Assembly: GCF_011397635.1 (NCBI RefSeq)
Contig: NC_064755.1
Span: 19,823,282 to 19,887,281, forward strand
Reading direction: 5' to 3'
DNA length: 64,000 bases
Source: Epinephelus fuscoguttatus
Lineage: Eukaryota > Chordata > Actinopteri > Perciformes > Serranidae
Shown here: in pieces, positions 12,101 through 19,399 of the stretch
Layout of the letters: every line of letters begins with the position of its first letter
How positions within the stretch are numbered: the stretch's first letter is position 1
The notes under the pieces: model-generated
Told to the model about the DNA's origin: nothing
Database searches by the model: none
The model's input: only the letters and a program-made list of their open reading frames with translations
Made by a program: the position numbers and the translations under genes

Positions 12101-14267
12101 ACTGCCATTCCCTCCATTACCACATTCAGCATCATACTAAATTATATAGTATATATTCAATTGTGTGAATCAGTTGTCTTACACAGATTGTTCATATTAC
12201 TTGTATTACATTTCAGCATTGAAAGCAATAATCTTCACTCACATTGTCGGCTTTCAGTGGGTTCGGAGAACAGCAGTAGTGAGTCAGGAACTTTGCAACC
12301 TCCTCTCTCAAGCTGAAAGAGAGCAAGATGGAAAGGTTAAGAGGGTTTTACTTTGAGAGGTCTTGTTAAAATGTAACTTTACTACGATCCACTGATCTGA
12401 AATGAAAATAAATGTCCACTTTAATCTCTTACAATGCGTGTCCCCTCCAGTCTGAATACTGCAACAAGGATGCTTCGACATAGAGCATGTCAGGCTTGGT
12501 CAGCTGTAGAAGAAAGGAAAATTAAATTAATTGGTGAATTCAGGCAGAATAATTTAAAATTAGCAGGATGTGGTTGCACTGTTAATCTTACCCGTTTATG
12601 AAGAATATCAAAGCACAGTTTGTTCTCACTGGTACCCAAGTTGATTATACCCTTGGGGTAAGGAAAAGAGCTCATAAATTATCATAACAGAGACATTTTT
12701 GCCATGTCAGCTGTCTGACAGCTGTAATTTGTATTCATTCATGACACAGACTCACATCAGGGTTATCTGTGTTGTGGTATTTGTCCATTCCATACTGGAT
12801 AAAGCCCTCCTGGAGAATGCCTTGATGCTGTCTGATGCTGTTGCCACGGTTGGACAGGTACGCGCTAGGGCCTAGAGTTCCTACACCTCTGAGTGCTGCC
12901 AAAAGATTGTGAGATGTTTTGCAGGCCTCGACAGATGTAGGCGGCGTTGACTTCATTGTCTCCTGAGTGGAAACAGGCTGTTTAGTGGGAGCTTCTGAAG
13001 GTGGCTGAGATAAAGATGATAGGACAGACGGGGCGGCCGCGGTCATCAGTGATGCTGACAGATGAGCTAGGGGTGAGGAGGAGGGGTCAGTCGGCGTTGT
13101 CGCAGCAGTCGCAGCGCCCTGTCTGACAGCAACCAGTGCCCCTGTGAGCATGCTGAACAGGCGGAGCTCGTGCTGGCGCTCCTGTTCCGCCCTCCTCTCC
13201 TCACGCTGTTCCCTGCGCTCCTCTGCCTGCAGCTCTCTCTCCAGCCGCGCCTCCTCCAGGGAGAGGAGGCGCTCCTCTGCTGACTGCTGCCAGTTTAGGA
13301 AACTGGCCAAGGTTTTATCCAGGCTCTTTTGACCACCACATCTAGTGCTCCCATGGCTCCATGATGTTTTGCCACCCAGGCGACGCTTTCTCTGTCTCAC
13401 AGAGGCTGAGGGGAGAGAAGTCTTTTTGCTGGGGTGCTCGGATGTGTCGTGTGGCACAGGACCACCAACAGCCTGGGTGACAGCTGTGGCAGAACCAGCA
13501 ATGTTCAGGTCACTAAAACCTGGAGATATAAAAAAGAGAAACAACTGTTCAATGTTAAACTGTCAATTTATAACCTTATGATGATGACAGGACTATTGAT
13601 AATAATGATAGTATTTGGACTGACAACCTGAGGGTGACATTCTTGCATTTGCTGAGCTCTCGCCTCGACCCAGAGAGTCCTCCGGCCCCAGTAGAGACTG
13701 TCCATCAGTTTCTTGGTCATCTCCAGATCCATAGTACATCTCAGGGGGTGCAACACTTGAGTTCAGCATGCTCTCCTCAACATCTTCACATTTAATATCC
13801 AGTGGATCTCCAGTTTTTGGAGGCTGACCAAACAGAAACCCACCAGCGGAAGCAGGACCAAAGGCACCTGCTGGAACCCCTTGCAGGTATGCGTCAGGCC
13901 CACCCGGGCTCTGAAACACCTGTTGAGCGATGACAGCTCCGCCCAGGGAGGAGTAGGTAATAGCAGGTCTGTTTGCCAACACCCTGTCCATCACGTCATA
14001 GAACTTCCAAGACCTCATTTTGTGGTTGTCCTTGATGCGGCGGTACTCCAGCTTCATCTTTTTGATCTTCTCTCTGCACTGGTCTCCAGTGCGATAGATG
14101 CCCTTTTCGCGCAAGATCTGGGCAATGCGGTCAAATACACGCTGATTGCGCAATGAGCTCTCCAATTCAATCTGGACCGACTCGTCGGACCACAGCTGCA
14201 GCAGCTCCACTATCTCCGGGTCGGTCCAGTTGCTGCCTCGCTCATGCCTCCTGCCGCGAAAGTCCAT
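2766..14267 (-). CDS. accs: ACC synthase-like PLP enzyme with N-terminal Myb/SANT and coiled coil (complete, 15 coding exons)
   Basis: Exons in transcript order: 14267-13628, 13519-12756, 12651-12592, 12503-12433, 12312-12243, 9419-9353, 8860-8763, 7388-7311, 7189-7089, 6598-6509, 6401-6356, 6213-6072, 3856-3714, 3593-3440, 3184-2766. Every junction has GT/AG and the phases match, giving 2943 nt (980 residues plus stop). Residues about 10-85 form a Myb/SANT-like DNA-binding domain, 255-261 a basic patch (RQRKRRL), about 290-335 a coiled coil. From about residue 424 the protein follows human ACCS (a fold-type I aminotransferase relative of plant ACC synthase). Key residues are present: N630, D658, Y661, Schiff-base K695 in GLSKDF, R703 and substrate-carboxylate R829 in GWFR. 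Vertebrate ACCS is reported not to make ACC but to act on L-vinylglycine, so the physiological reaction is open. The C-terminal 139 residues are acidic and serine-rich. The N-terminal DNA-binding module is absent from the human protein as I know it. Intron phases and exact borders are read by eye. Confidence 0.92.
3440..3593 (-). CDS. accs: ACCS coding exon 14
   Basis: Residues 791-841 plus one base: starts YLRAASFEEELGLWRGFI and contains FSCSTPGWFRIIFADQQ, matching human YLPKGTFEEEMLLWRRFL and ECKEPGWFRFVFSDQ. R829 binds the substrate carboxylate. The acceptor ttggtag is fixed by an in-frame stop just upstream. Confidence 0.9.
3714..3856 (-). CDS. accs: ACCS coding exon 13
   Basis: Residues 743-790: EWINEEFLSENRSRLKAAHS... 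then GIPFLDRPAALYVWADLRK, matching human ENHARLKAAHTYV...GIPFLSRGAGFFIWVDLRK. Confidence 0.92.
4010..4175 (+). mobile_element. LINE reverse-transcriptase fragment in ACCS intron 12
   Basis: The frame reading VVDDFVSWCGEAFLKLNVSK then TEDIIISFRK matches the thumb region of teleost Jockey/CR1-type LINE reverse transcriptases (WC..N.L.LN..KT..M..DFR). It is a broken internal piece, opposite in orientation to the host gene. Confidence 0.65.
4483..5607 (+). mobile_element. PIF/Harbinger-type element with MADF exon, in ACCS intron 12
   Basis: The termini are inverted repeats: left AGGCCAAAACACACCGGCAC, right ending GTGCCGGTGTGTTTTCAGCT. Both flanks carry TTA (4480-4482 and 5608-5610), the 3-bp TWA target duplication of Harbinger elements. 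Inside, 4781-4913 reads MDEERLVVKVEKCPELYDPQ... then AWRVRDLEI and ends at a donor (TCAG|gtgaga): a MADF/Myb-like DNA-binding exon, the second protein of Harbinger transposons. No DDE transposase is seen, so it is a non-autonomous derivative. Confidence 0.72.
4781..4913 (+). pseudogene. MADF-domain exon remnant in the Harbinger element
   Basis: 44 codons open from ATG to a splice donor: L-V-x-x-V-x-x-x-P-x-L-Y-D, then Y-K-D, K-D-I-A-W, the MADF consensus order. Downstream exons of a MADF protein were not recognised, so it is probably non-functional. Confidence 0.6.
6072..6213 (-). CDS. accs: ACCS coding exon 12
   Basis: Residues 696-742 plus one base: DFAMSGIRIGTLYTENKDLV..., matching human DFGMSGLRFGTLYTEN. 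R703 is the PLP-phosphate arginine. Ends QDR|gtac. Confidence 0.92.
6356..6401 (-). CDS. accs: ACCS coding exon 11, ending in the PLP lysine
   Basis: Residues 680-695: SLPDPQRTHVLWGLSK, matching human RLPDPQRTHVMWATSK. K695 forms the Schiff base with PLP. Its codon is the last of this 46-base exon. Confidence 0.9.
6509..6598 (-). CDS. accs: ACCS coding exon 10
   Basis: Residues 650-679: HAIIDELYMLTVFDESVAFH..., matching human HVIVDEVYMLSVFE. D658 (pyridine nitrogen) and Y661 (PLP hydroxyl) are both present. Confidence 0.9.
7089..7189 (-). CDS. accs: ACCS coding exon 9
   Basis: Residues 617-649 plus two bases: IRGIILINPHNPMAEIY..., matching human VKGLILISPQNPLGDVYS. N630 is the asparagine that contacts the PLP hydroxyl. 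The glycine of the usual NPLG is replaced by alanine in NPMA, a mild deviation. Confidence 0.9.
7311..7388 (-). CDS. accs: ACCS coding exon 8
   Basis: Residues 591-616: VDGKDSRPFHLTVGKLEEGL and onward, matching human LDTRPFQLTVEKLEMAL. Both ends phase 0. The intron before it holds the foldback Tc1 element. Confidence 0.88.
7592..8415 (+). mobile_element. foldback Tc1-type element in ACCS intron 7
   Basis: The element is bounded by TA on both sides (7590-7591, 8416-8417) and by inverted CAC(C/T)GATCAGCCAAAACATT. The inverted arms extend far beyond normal termini, roughly 7592-7875 and 8140-8415. The left arm encodes a Tc1 transposase C-terminus: QQDNAPCHT (second catalytic Asp) and WPPNSPDSNLIEHLWH (catalytic Glu). 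The right arm carries a more decayed inverted copy of the same region. The element looks like two 3' halves joined head to head. Confidence 0.75.
7741..8079 (+). pseudogene. Tc1/mariner transposase C-terminal remnant
   Basis: 112 codons with DNAPCHT and NSPDSNLIEHLW in the right spacing for the D..D/E catalytic core of Tc1 transposases. The N-terminal helix-turn-helix and first Asp are missing, so it cannot encode an active enzyme. Confidence 0.7.
8763..8860 (-). CDS. accs: ACCS coding exon 7
   Basis: Residues 558-590: DAILIPTPFYGAITEDLQFY and onward, matching human AFLIPTPYYGAIT. Y567 corresponds to the aromatic residue that stacks on the PLP ring. Ends LGCE|gtaggaat. Confidence 0.9.
9353..9419 (-). 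CDS. accs: ACCS coding exon 6
   Basis: Residues 536-557 plus one base: VVVMNGCASLFSCIAAVICD, matching human VVLNGGASLFSALATVLC. This is the glycine/serine turn that holds the PLP phosphate. Confidence 0.88.
10128..10824 (+). mobile_element. hAT-type non-autonomous element in ACCS intron 5, with a second element nested inside
   Basis: Termini are inverted CAGTGGTACCCAACTGGT and the reverse of CACCTGGGAACCACTG, flanked by near-identical 8-bp copies (ctgtaggg/ctgtaggt), as for hAT elements. No transposase is seen. Roughly 10196-10646 is a separate insertion. Confidence 0.65.
10196..10646 (+). mobile_element. nested TTTCCATC-type MITE
   Basis: ATGTTTCCATC at 10201-10211 is mirrored by GATGGAAACAT at 10630-10640. 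GTTTCCAT recurs inside at least three more times. It interrupts the hAT-type element around it and is therefore younger. Confidence 0.5.
10980..11605 (+). mobile_element. LINE 3' ends, composite, in ACCS intron 5
   Basis: 10980-11100 (AGGGCTGGCTCAGGCTTG...) is the start of a frequent teleost retroelement segment. About 11300-11400 reads LPACKTNQYSKSFIPSAICL, the conserved C-terminal end of Jockey-like LINE ORF2 (RTNR..SFIPSAIRLLN). The tail ends at TGGGATTAATAAAATTGTCTG, a typical LINE 3' end. Confidence 0.5.
11690..11940 (+). mobile_element. retroelement 3' UTR with (TTGAATTGAA) tail
   Basis: CCTGAGGTTTCTACC, GGGAGTTTTTCCTTATCCCC and AAGCCCTCTGAGGCAAACTG lead into a TATAAATAAATTTGAATTGA tail, a very common teleost LINE 3' UTR. 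The 10980 segment is probably its 5' part, split by the LINE at about 11230-11605. Confidence 0.55.
12243..12312 (-). CDS. accs: ACCS coding exon 5
   Basis: Residues 512-535: FLREEVAKFLTHYCCSPNPL, matching the human helix FLREEVAKFLSFYCKSPVPL. Donor AAT|gtgagt. The next intron (9420-12242) is the longest in the gene and full of repeats. Confidence 0.9.
12433..12503 (-). CDS. accs: ACCS coding exon 4
   Basis: Residues 489-511 plus two bases: contains EASLLQYSDWRGH, matching human EPSLLQYADWRGH, the conserved Y-x-x-x-x-G segment that contacts the cofactor pocket. Confidence 0.9.
12592..12651 (-). CDS. accs: ACCS coding exon 3
   Basis: Residues 469-488, GIINLGTSENKLCFDILHKR, nearly identical to the human segment GIINLGTSENKLCFD. 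Both ends phase 0. This is the substrate-channel strand characteristic of ACC synthases. Confidence 0.9.
12756..13519 (-). CDS. accs: ACCS coding exon 2: basic patch, coiled coil and ACCS N-terminus
   Basis: Encodes residues 214-468. It contains RQRKRRL (possible nuclear localisation signal), then a Glu/Arg heptad-like helix (LLSLEEARLERELQAEERRE onward) ending in HELRLFSML, the usual C-terminal helix of Myb/SANT-like proteins. An Ala/Ser/Thr/Pro linker follows. The exon ends with RGVGTLGPSAYLSNRG, which matches the N-terminal RGVG...YLSSRG of human ACCS. Myb-protein tail and ACCS head are therefore in one open exon of 764 bases. Confidence 0.88.
13628..14267 (-). CDS. accs: ACCS coding exon 1: Myb/SANT-like DNA-binding domain
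   Basis: Encodes residues 1-213 and the first base of codon 214. NWTDPEIVELLQLWSD at the start and the later CREKIKKMKLEYRRIKDNHK are typical of the Myb/SANT-like domain of MSANTD-type and Harbinger-derived proteins: tryptophan in helix 1, a W/F-spaced middle helix, and a basic recognition helix. The second half is Gly/Pro/Ser-rich and acidic, probably disordered. The ATG at 14265-14267 follows a 5' leader exon starting after a strong acceptor at 14290-14291. The donor is TCAG|gttgtc. Confidence 0.88.
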
Positions 14268-14275
14268 CCTCTAAG

Positions 14276-14502
14276 TTACAGGATGTGTCCTGCAACACAA
14301 GATAACGGGATAATGTCAGGAAAAATCAGATATACTCACAAACGGCGAGGTTTAAGTGGTCACATGTGTTCTTAATGCGCATAGTTTATTAAAACAATAA
14401 ACATATGCACGTTATTTTGCCCTGTTGTGTTCTCTCACCGTAAATCAAAAGTGCAGCTCTTCGGATACAGACCGTTGAGGAGCTGCCAGCCTGATGTGAC
14501 AT
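14276..14502 (-). promoter_or_regulatory. ACCS 5' leader with candidate uORF
   Basis: A non-coding leader exon ends at donor TTTACG|gtgag (14439) and joins the acceptor at 14290-14291. The spliced leader contains an ATG at 14500-14502 opening a 25-codon frame (MSHQAGSS...GHIL) that stops at 14276-14278, eight bases before the ACCS ATG. Whether transcription begins far enough upstream to include it is unknown. Confidence 0.35.
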
Positions 14503-14553
14503 CCACGTAGGTCGACTCATGTCACGGCTGGTTAACCCGGTTTGGACTGGTTT

Positions 14554-14561
14554 TGATTGGC
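14554..14561 (-). promoter_or_regulatory. CCAAT-box-like site upstream of ACCS
   Basis: Plus-strand GATTGGC reads GCCAATC on the ACCS strand, about 115 bases upstream of the leader donor, a usual place for a CCAAT box in a TATA-less promoter. Motif match only. Confidence 0.3.
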
Positions 14562-14872
14562 AAAGCTTTGTTCAGCCGGTGCTAAGATACATATTTCATT
14601 ATTAAGAGCAAATTTGTCATAACTTGGTGAGATGGGGAGAAGACGCGTACAAAAACATCTACATCCGGGTTGACGGCACATGCGTGCTGTCCTTATTCCG
14701 GGATAACTTTGGTCCGTGCTAAAGGGGGAGCTGCGGAAAGCGGGCTGGGTTTCACTTATACCAGGCTGTAACGGGTAGACACAACCATGCGAGTCAGGGA
14801 GAGCTCTGTGTTATGGCCCCCTCTACCGTACGCTGTGCTGTTTATATCCGTGCTGTAAGTTGAAGAGGCGTC

Positions 14873-14885
14873 CACAAGATGGCGG
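14873..14885 (+). promoter_or_regulatory. CTCF- or YY1-like motif between ACCS and furin
   Basis: CCACAAGATGGCGG fits the CTCF core (CCAC-x-AGATGGC-R-G) with one mismatch and also contains AAGATGGCGG, the YY1 element found at many promoters. It lies in the head-to-head ACCS-furin interval. Occupancy cannot be told from sequence. Confidence 0.3.
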
Positions 14886-14999
14886 TCACACACAACGGTA
14901 GAGAGAAGCTAGCTGGAAAACGAGGGTGTGTGTTTTGTTTACAGGCGTAGCCAAGAAATAATTTATAACGATTAAATAACAATGAAAGCGGTTTAAATC

Positions 15000-17900
15000 A
15001 ATGCAAACAACCACTATTCTTACAAAAAATAGTTTTATTTTCATTACAAAAGCATTAATCGAGGATTTGTCGGTAATTATAATTTTATCGTATAAATGTG
15101 TAGTTTTTACTGTGATACATCATGAAATTATAAGTGAATATTACTCCAAAAATTCAATTTATATCACCTGTTTACGCAGGCAAGCTGTTAATGTCGAATA
15201 AAAGTGGATAAACGTGAGCTTACGCCAATTTATTTCTGCTTCTGACTATATAAAAACGATCACCCGCCCCTGTCGAAGACCACGATGTACAAATCAAGCG
15301 CACGCGTACAGTCCACTCGGCTCCGAACGTGACGTATTTCCTGAAGAAAAGGGTTTGTGGCAGTTTGTTGTCATCTCCATCCAGTAGTGAACCGTTACAT
15401 TGTATTGGCACGCAGCCCCTTATTCTCCATTTTCTTTATCCGTGTATTTACTTTGCGTGTGTGAATTAATGCCTGCATACTCTAGAATAACAGCAAAACA
15501 AGCCAAGTGAAATTACTGGTAGCGTTAGAGAAATAACCGGGGCGCGACGGTTGAAGTTAACTGGCAAAATATAATTAACCATGGTGGTGGTGGCAAGTTG
15601 GTGGCGGATCACAAGCAAGACCGGGTAGTTGAATTCAGCACTTTTTGGAGGAGGATGGGCGTGTGCGGGTCGCATTATTATTCATCTCCTGGACCGAGCG
15701 AAGGACCTGCAGCCTCAGGTTAGATGTAAAGTTGAAAGTCAAGCCTCAGGAGAAGAGGGAGTCTCCGCCCGGAGGAAGGAGAAGAGGAGAATGAGGAGGC
15801 ATGACGTCTCGTTTCTTACTGGCATCTTAGTTGTTGTAAAAAGCCACGAGTTAGATGTGTTCAAAGCAGGGAGGGGAGCTGTGGCAGAGTGGGTGGGAAC
15901 AATGGGAGTATTTGCGGAAAGCATGAAGGCTATTTTAGCATAAACTCTCTGCCAGCGCTGCCGACTGCTCTTCCCAGTCTTCCCAGTCAGGTGAATCCTT
16001 ATCTTTATCTAGCATAGGTGGACCTTTTTCTGTGGAAGGAGACATGACTTGACCAGCTTTGGTCCTCAGCGCTTCCTCTCTGAAGTTTATTGTTGGTAAG
16101 ATAACTGCATGTCTGTTGTAACTCTTTGTATTTACTGTGTTGTTTTCTGCAGCATGTCTCAATTGACTCTGCTCAGATTTATGCTCTGCTTTCTTCCCCA
16201 CTCTCTGTCTCTCTTGAGGCTCTTGCATTTGCTTTTTTCTCTTATTCACCCTGAAGCCTTAATAGGCTAAACCCCCCTCATCAAGTACTTTTATCAGTGC
16301 AAGATGGGAATTGCTGTAATATATTTCAGTTAGTTCTGCTGCTCAGGCAAGGCAGAGATTGTTTAGACTACGCACTATTCTTCCTCTCTGGCATCAGATA
16401 TATGTGCCTATTTTAAGACAGGCAAAGTGAGCTCAGTTTGAACCAACAAGCTGCAGAAACTTTAAGTGATCTTAACTCATCCTATTTGTCCTCTGGTTAT
16501 CATTATTTTCTACCTCAAGTGCAACTCCCTCTGGGATCACAACAAGGGAGGAAGTCAAGGTCACCAGCTACTTAGGCAAACAACACAGCTCCAAGCATCC
16601 TCCATAGTCAGATTACACTACCTCTCCCCATCAAAGATTACCCTAAAAAAATAATCTTTCATGTCTTTGTTAAGCCTAAATCTTGCCCAGGCCAGTGAAG
16701 AGATCAAAGCTATTAAAAGGGTTGGTCCTGCTCTATGTTTGCAGCTGGAGGAAGTCGGACTGGGTGGCTCACAGACACACTTTGCCCTCACACCACCTCT
16801 CCATCTCCATTTCCATCTCCATCGCCATCACTGTTGATTCGTCACCTGGGCTGGGTTTAACAATATTGCTATCCCCTCAGCTGTGAGCTCCTGGGAGCAC
16901 ACATTTTATAAGAAGCATAAAACAGGAATGCAGTGAAGGAGAAAGAAGTAGGAAGACAAACTTGTCAACAGTATAACTCATCTATAAACTAGGGCAGAGA
17001 GTGTTGTGGATGAGAGGAAGTTTGACACAGGGAACAATGCCAAGATTCAGATGGCTGTAAAAATTGGGTTGGATCTCTCTGTGGGACATTACTTACAGAA
17101 TTGATTCTTTCTCCTGGACACATCGCTGCTGCCCTAGACAACACTTTATCAGGTTTTTCCATCTCTGTAGCTCGTAGGCAGTGGAAGCGAAGATGGATCA
17201 GGCTTTAGTGGTACTCAGCCACGGCGTTCTCACTCACTTCAAAGGGTGTCTCAGATGATCGCTGTACAGCTCATTTCAAGCTGTGTACTGGTGTCCTGAC
17301 AGAGCACAACATGCTTGTGCGGTGCCTCTGGTTTTCCAATCACACTCTTAACTTGGAGCAATTTTCCCTCTCAGGAGAGGATGCTTGGCTGTCAGTGGTA
17401 CTTCACAAATGCTGCAGTTCTCTCCTGTGCCTTGGTTTTCTGTGAGAGGGCAGTCCAGAGCACATGGTGGGTGTTGGGCAGCCTGAAATAGAGCTGGAGT
17501 GCTGCTGCATATGGTCTGTCACAGCCTCATGTGCTTGTCATTACCAATGGAAATTGCTTGTTCATCCCCATCAAGAGTAGATATGCTATTCTGTCACATA
17601 ATGTTTATTGCCTCTCATCGGAGTGATACTTATGTAGAGAAAGTTAAGAGATGCAGATGCTGTTTGTTAGATACACATTGGCTTCTGCTGCTGTTTACTA
17701 AGCGGTTTCTCTGGTGCAGCAAGGGGTCAAGTGTTTTCCTGGTCATACACATTTTCCAGATGGATAGGAAAATCTAATTGGCAACTTTCCGGTCTCAAGC
17801 CCCGTTCTCTTTACTCCAACTTCGCCCCACCAGCATTTAATAAGCTCTAGAGCTGAGCAATACTAATAAAATCAAATATTATAATGTATTGGACTCAGTG

Positions 17901-18360
17901 TCACTATATTGATAATAACATTATCAGTTTGACTGCTGGCATTTTAATCAGCAGTGGAAATTATGGCCAAGCAGAAAGTCATTCATTATCATTTCACTCA
18001 GCTACAACTGACCAGCATTGGATTTACGAGGGCAATACCAAGATAGATGTTTGAGATTGTTAAGAGAGCTGTCTGATGTGTATTTTCAAATTTGGTTATC
18101 AAAGAGATGTCACAAAGATGTTTAATGAGGCCAGTTATGTTTCAGTTGAGCAATCAGCAATAATGGGCTTGATCAAAGATGGCAGCAGTCAAAATAAGAT
18201 CAGCTAATGAGCAATAAACTTGAAATGTAGTTATGAAATTATTGTAAACAGCTGTAAATGCAAACATAAATACCAGACCTGCCACAATCTAACGGAACTG
18301 CTACCGACATTAACAATCTATGGCAAGACAGAATTGGCCAATAATATACCTCCTCCTGAT
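15000..18360. other. intergenic DNA between ACCS and furin, no gene recognised
   Basis: I see no exon-like run with convincing family similarity. A GAGCGAAGGACCTGCAGCCTCAG|gttaga sequence ending at 15719 looks like an exon end and could be a furin leader exon, but nothing proves it. Short AT-rich and pyrimidine-rich tracts make up much of the rest. Confidence 0.4.
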
Positions 18361-18374
18361 GTGTGTGTCGGGCT

Positions 18375-18965
18375 GTATTAGTGATGTAGTACTCGAGATA
18401 GGTCTTGGTCCCAGGACCACTTTTTGAAGGTCTTGGTCTCATCTCGGACTCAGTCTTGTCTCTGTCTCAGACAAAAGGGCTCAGGATTTTATTTCAAGAC
18501 CACACCTGCAGGGATATCAATAAATTGCCTGTGCTAAAAAGGAGTGTTGCATAAAAATGGTGAAGTTGATTCAAGCTTCTTAGTGTTTGTTTTTATGTGT
18601 TTGCTCATAGAAAACAAAGGAAACTTCCCAGAAATAAAATTCACCTCTGCAATGCCTCTTGATTATCTCATCAAGACTTTTCTTATAGTGTGCTTATACA
18701 CACACAGATATATATCCCATTGTGATAAAAAAAAAGGTGAATGAAAAGGAATCTTTATTTGTTTTCTGTGGGTGTTTTTATGAGGACGTAAATCTTTGAG
18801 ATCAGTGTGAGGAGTGCACATTTTCTTGTATTAGTGTCCTGAAGTGTGGGACTCAAACTGGTCTGGTCTTGAGCTTGACTTGGTCTCTCAAACCCTCAGT
18901 GTGTTGGTCTTTTCTCGGTGTTGAAACACTTCGGTCTTGGTCAGGGCTTGGTTCTGGTGTAGGTG
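18375..18965. repeat. GTCTTGGTCT-rich interspersed repeat
   Basis: Two clusters (18395-18470 and 18860-18965) are built of degenerate GGTCTTGGTCTC units around an unrelated middle. They match the look of a common teleost repeat starting at TACTCGAG. The termini are not clear. Confidence 0.4.
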
Positions 18966-19049
18966 GAGCTGTATTTTGCGATACCGTTTAGACCATTGTA
19001 TCTTATGGCTATAACATACAGCCTGTAAGATCAGCAAAAGACAATGTAG

Positions 19050-19387
19050 TACGGCTACAACTAATGGTTATTTTCATTGTAGATTAATATCTTGATCATT
19101 TTCTCAAATCATCGATTAGTTGTCCAGCCCATAAAATGTCAGAAAATGGTGAAGAATGTGGATCCATTTTTCCCAAAGCCCAAGGTGACCTCCTAAATTG
19201 TCTTGTTTTGTCCACAACCCAATGACATTCAGTTCAAGTCAAAGAGGAGTAAAGAAACCTGAAAAATATTCACATTTAAGAAACCAGAAATGAAGGAGTT
19301 TTGAATTCACACTGACTAACTGATAAGCTAAGTAGTTGGTGATTGTCTTAATAATTGACAGCTAATAGATGAATCGTAGCAGCTCTA
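19050..19387 (+). mobile_element. hAT-type MITE, GGCTGCAACTAA family, copy 1
   Basis: It begins GGCTACAACTAATGGTTATTTTC and ends AATCGTAGCAGCTCTA. The internal AAATGTCAGAAAATGGTGAA and CCCAAAGCCCAAGGTGAC are hallmarks of a very abundant teleost MITE. The flanks (caatgtag/cagtgtga) are a weak 8-bp match. Confidence 0.65.
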
Positions 19388-19399
19388 CAGTGTGAATAT

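Noticed and set aside
12735..12755. Read-through of exon 2 to VSLCHE and a stop
   Set aside because: The GAT|gtgagt donor and the perfect GIINLG continuation in exon 3 show that this is intron sequence.
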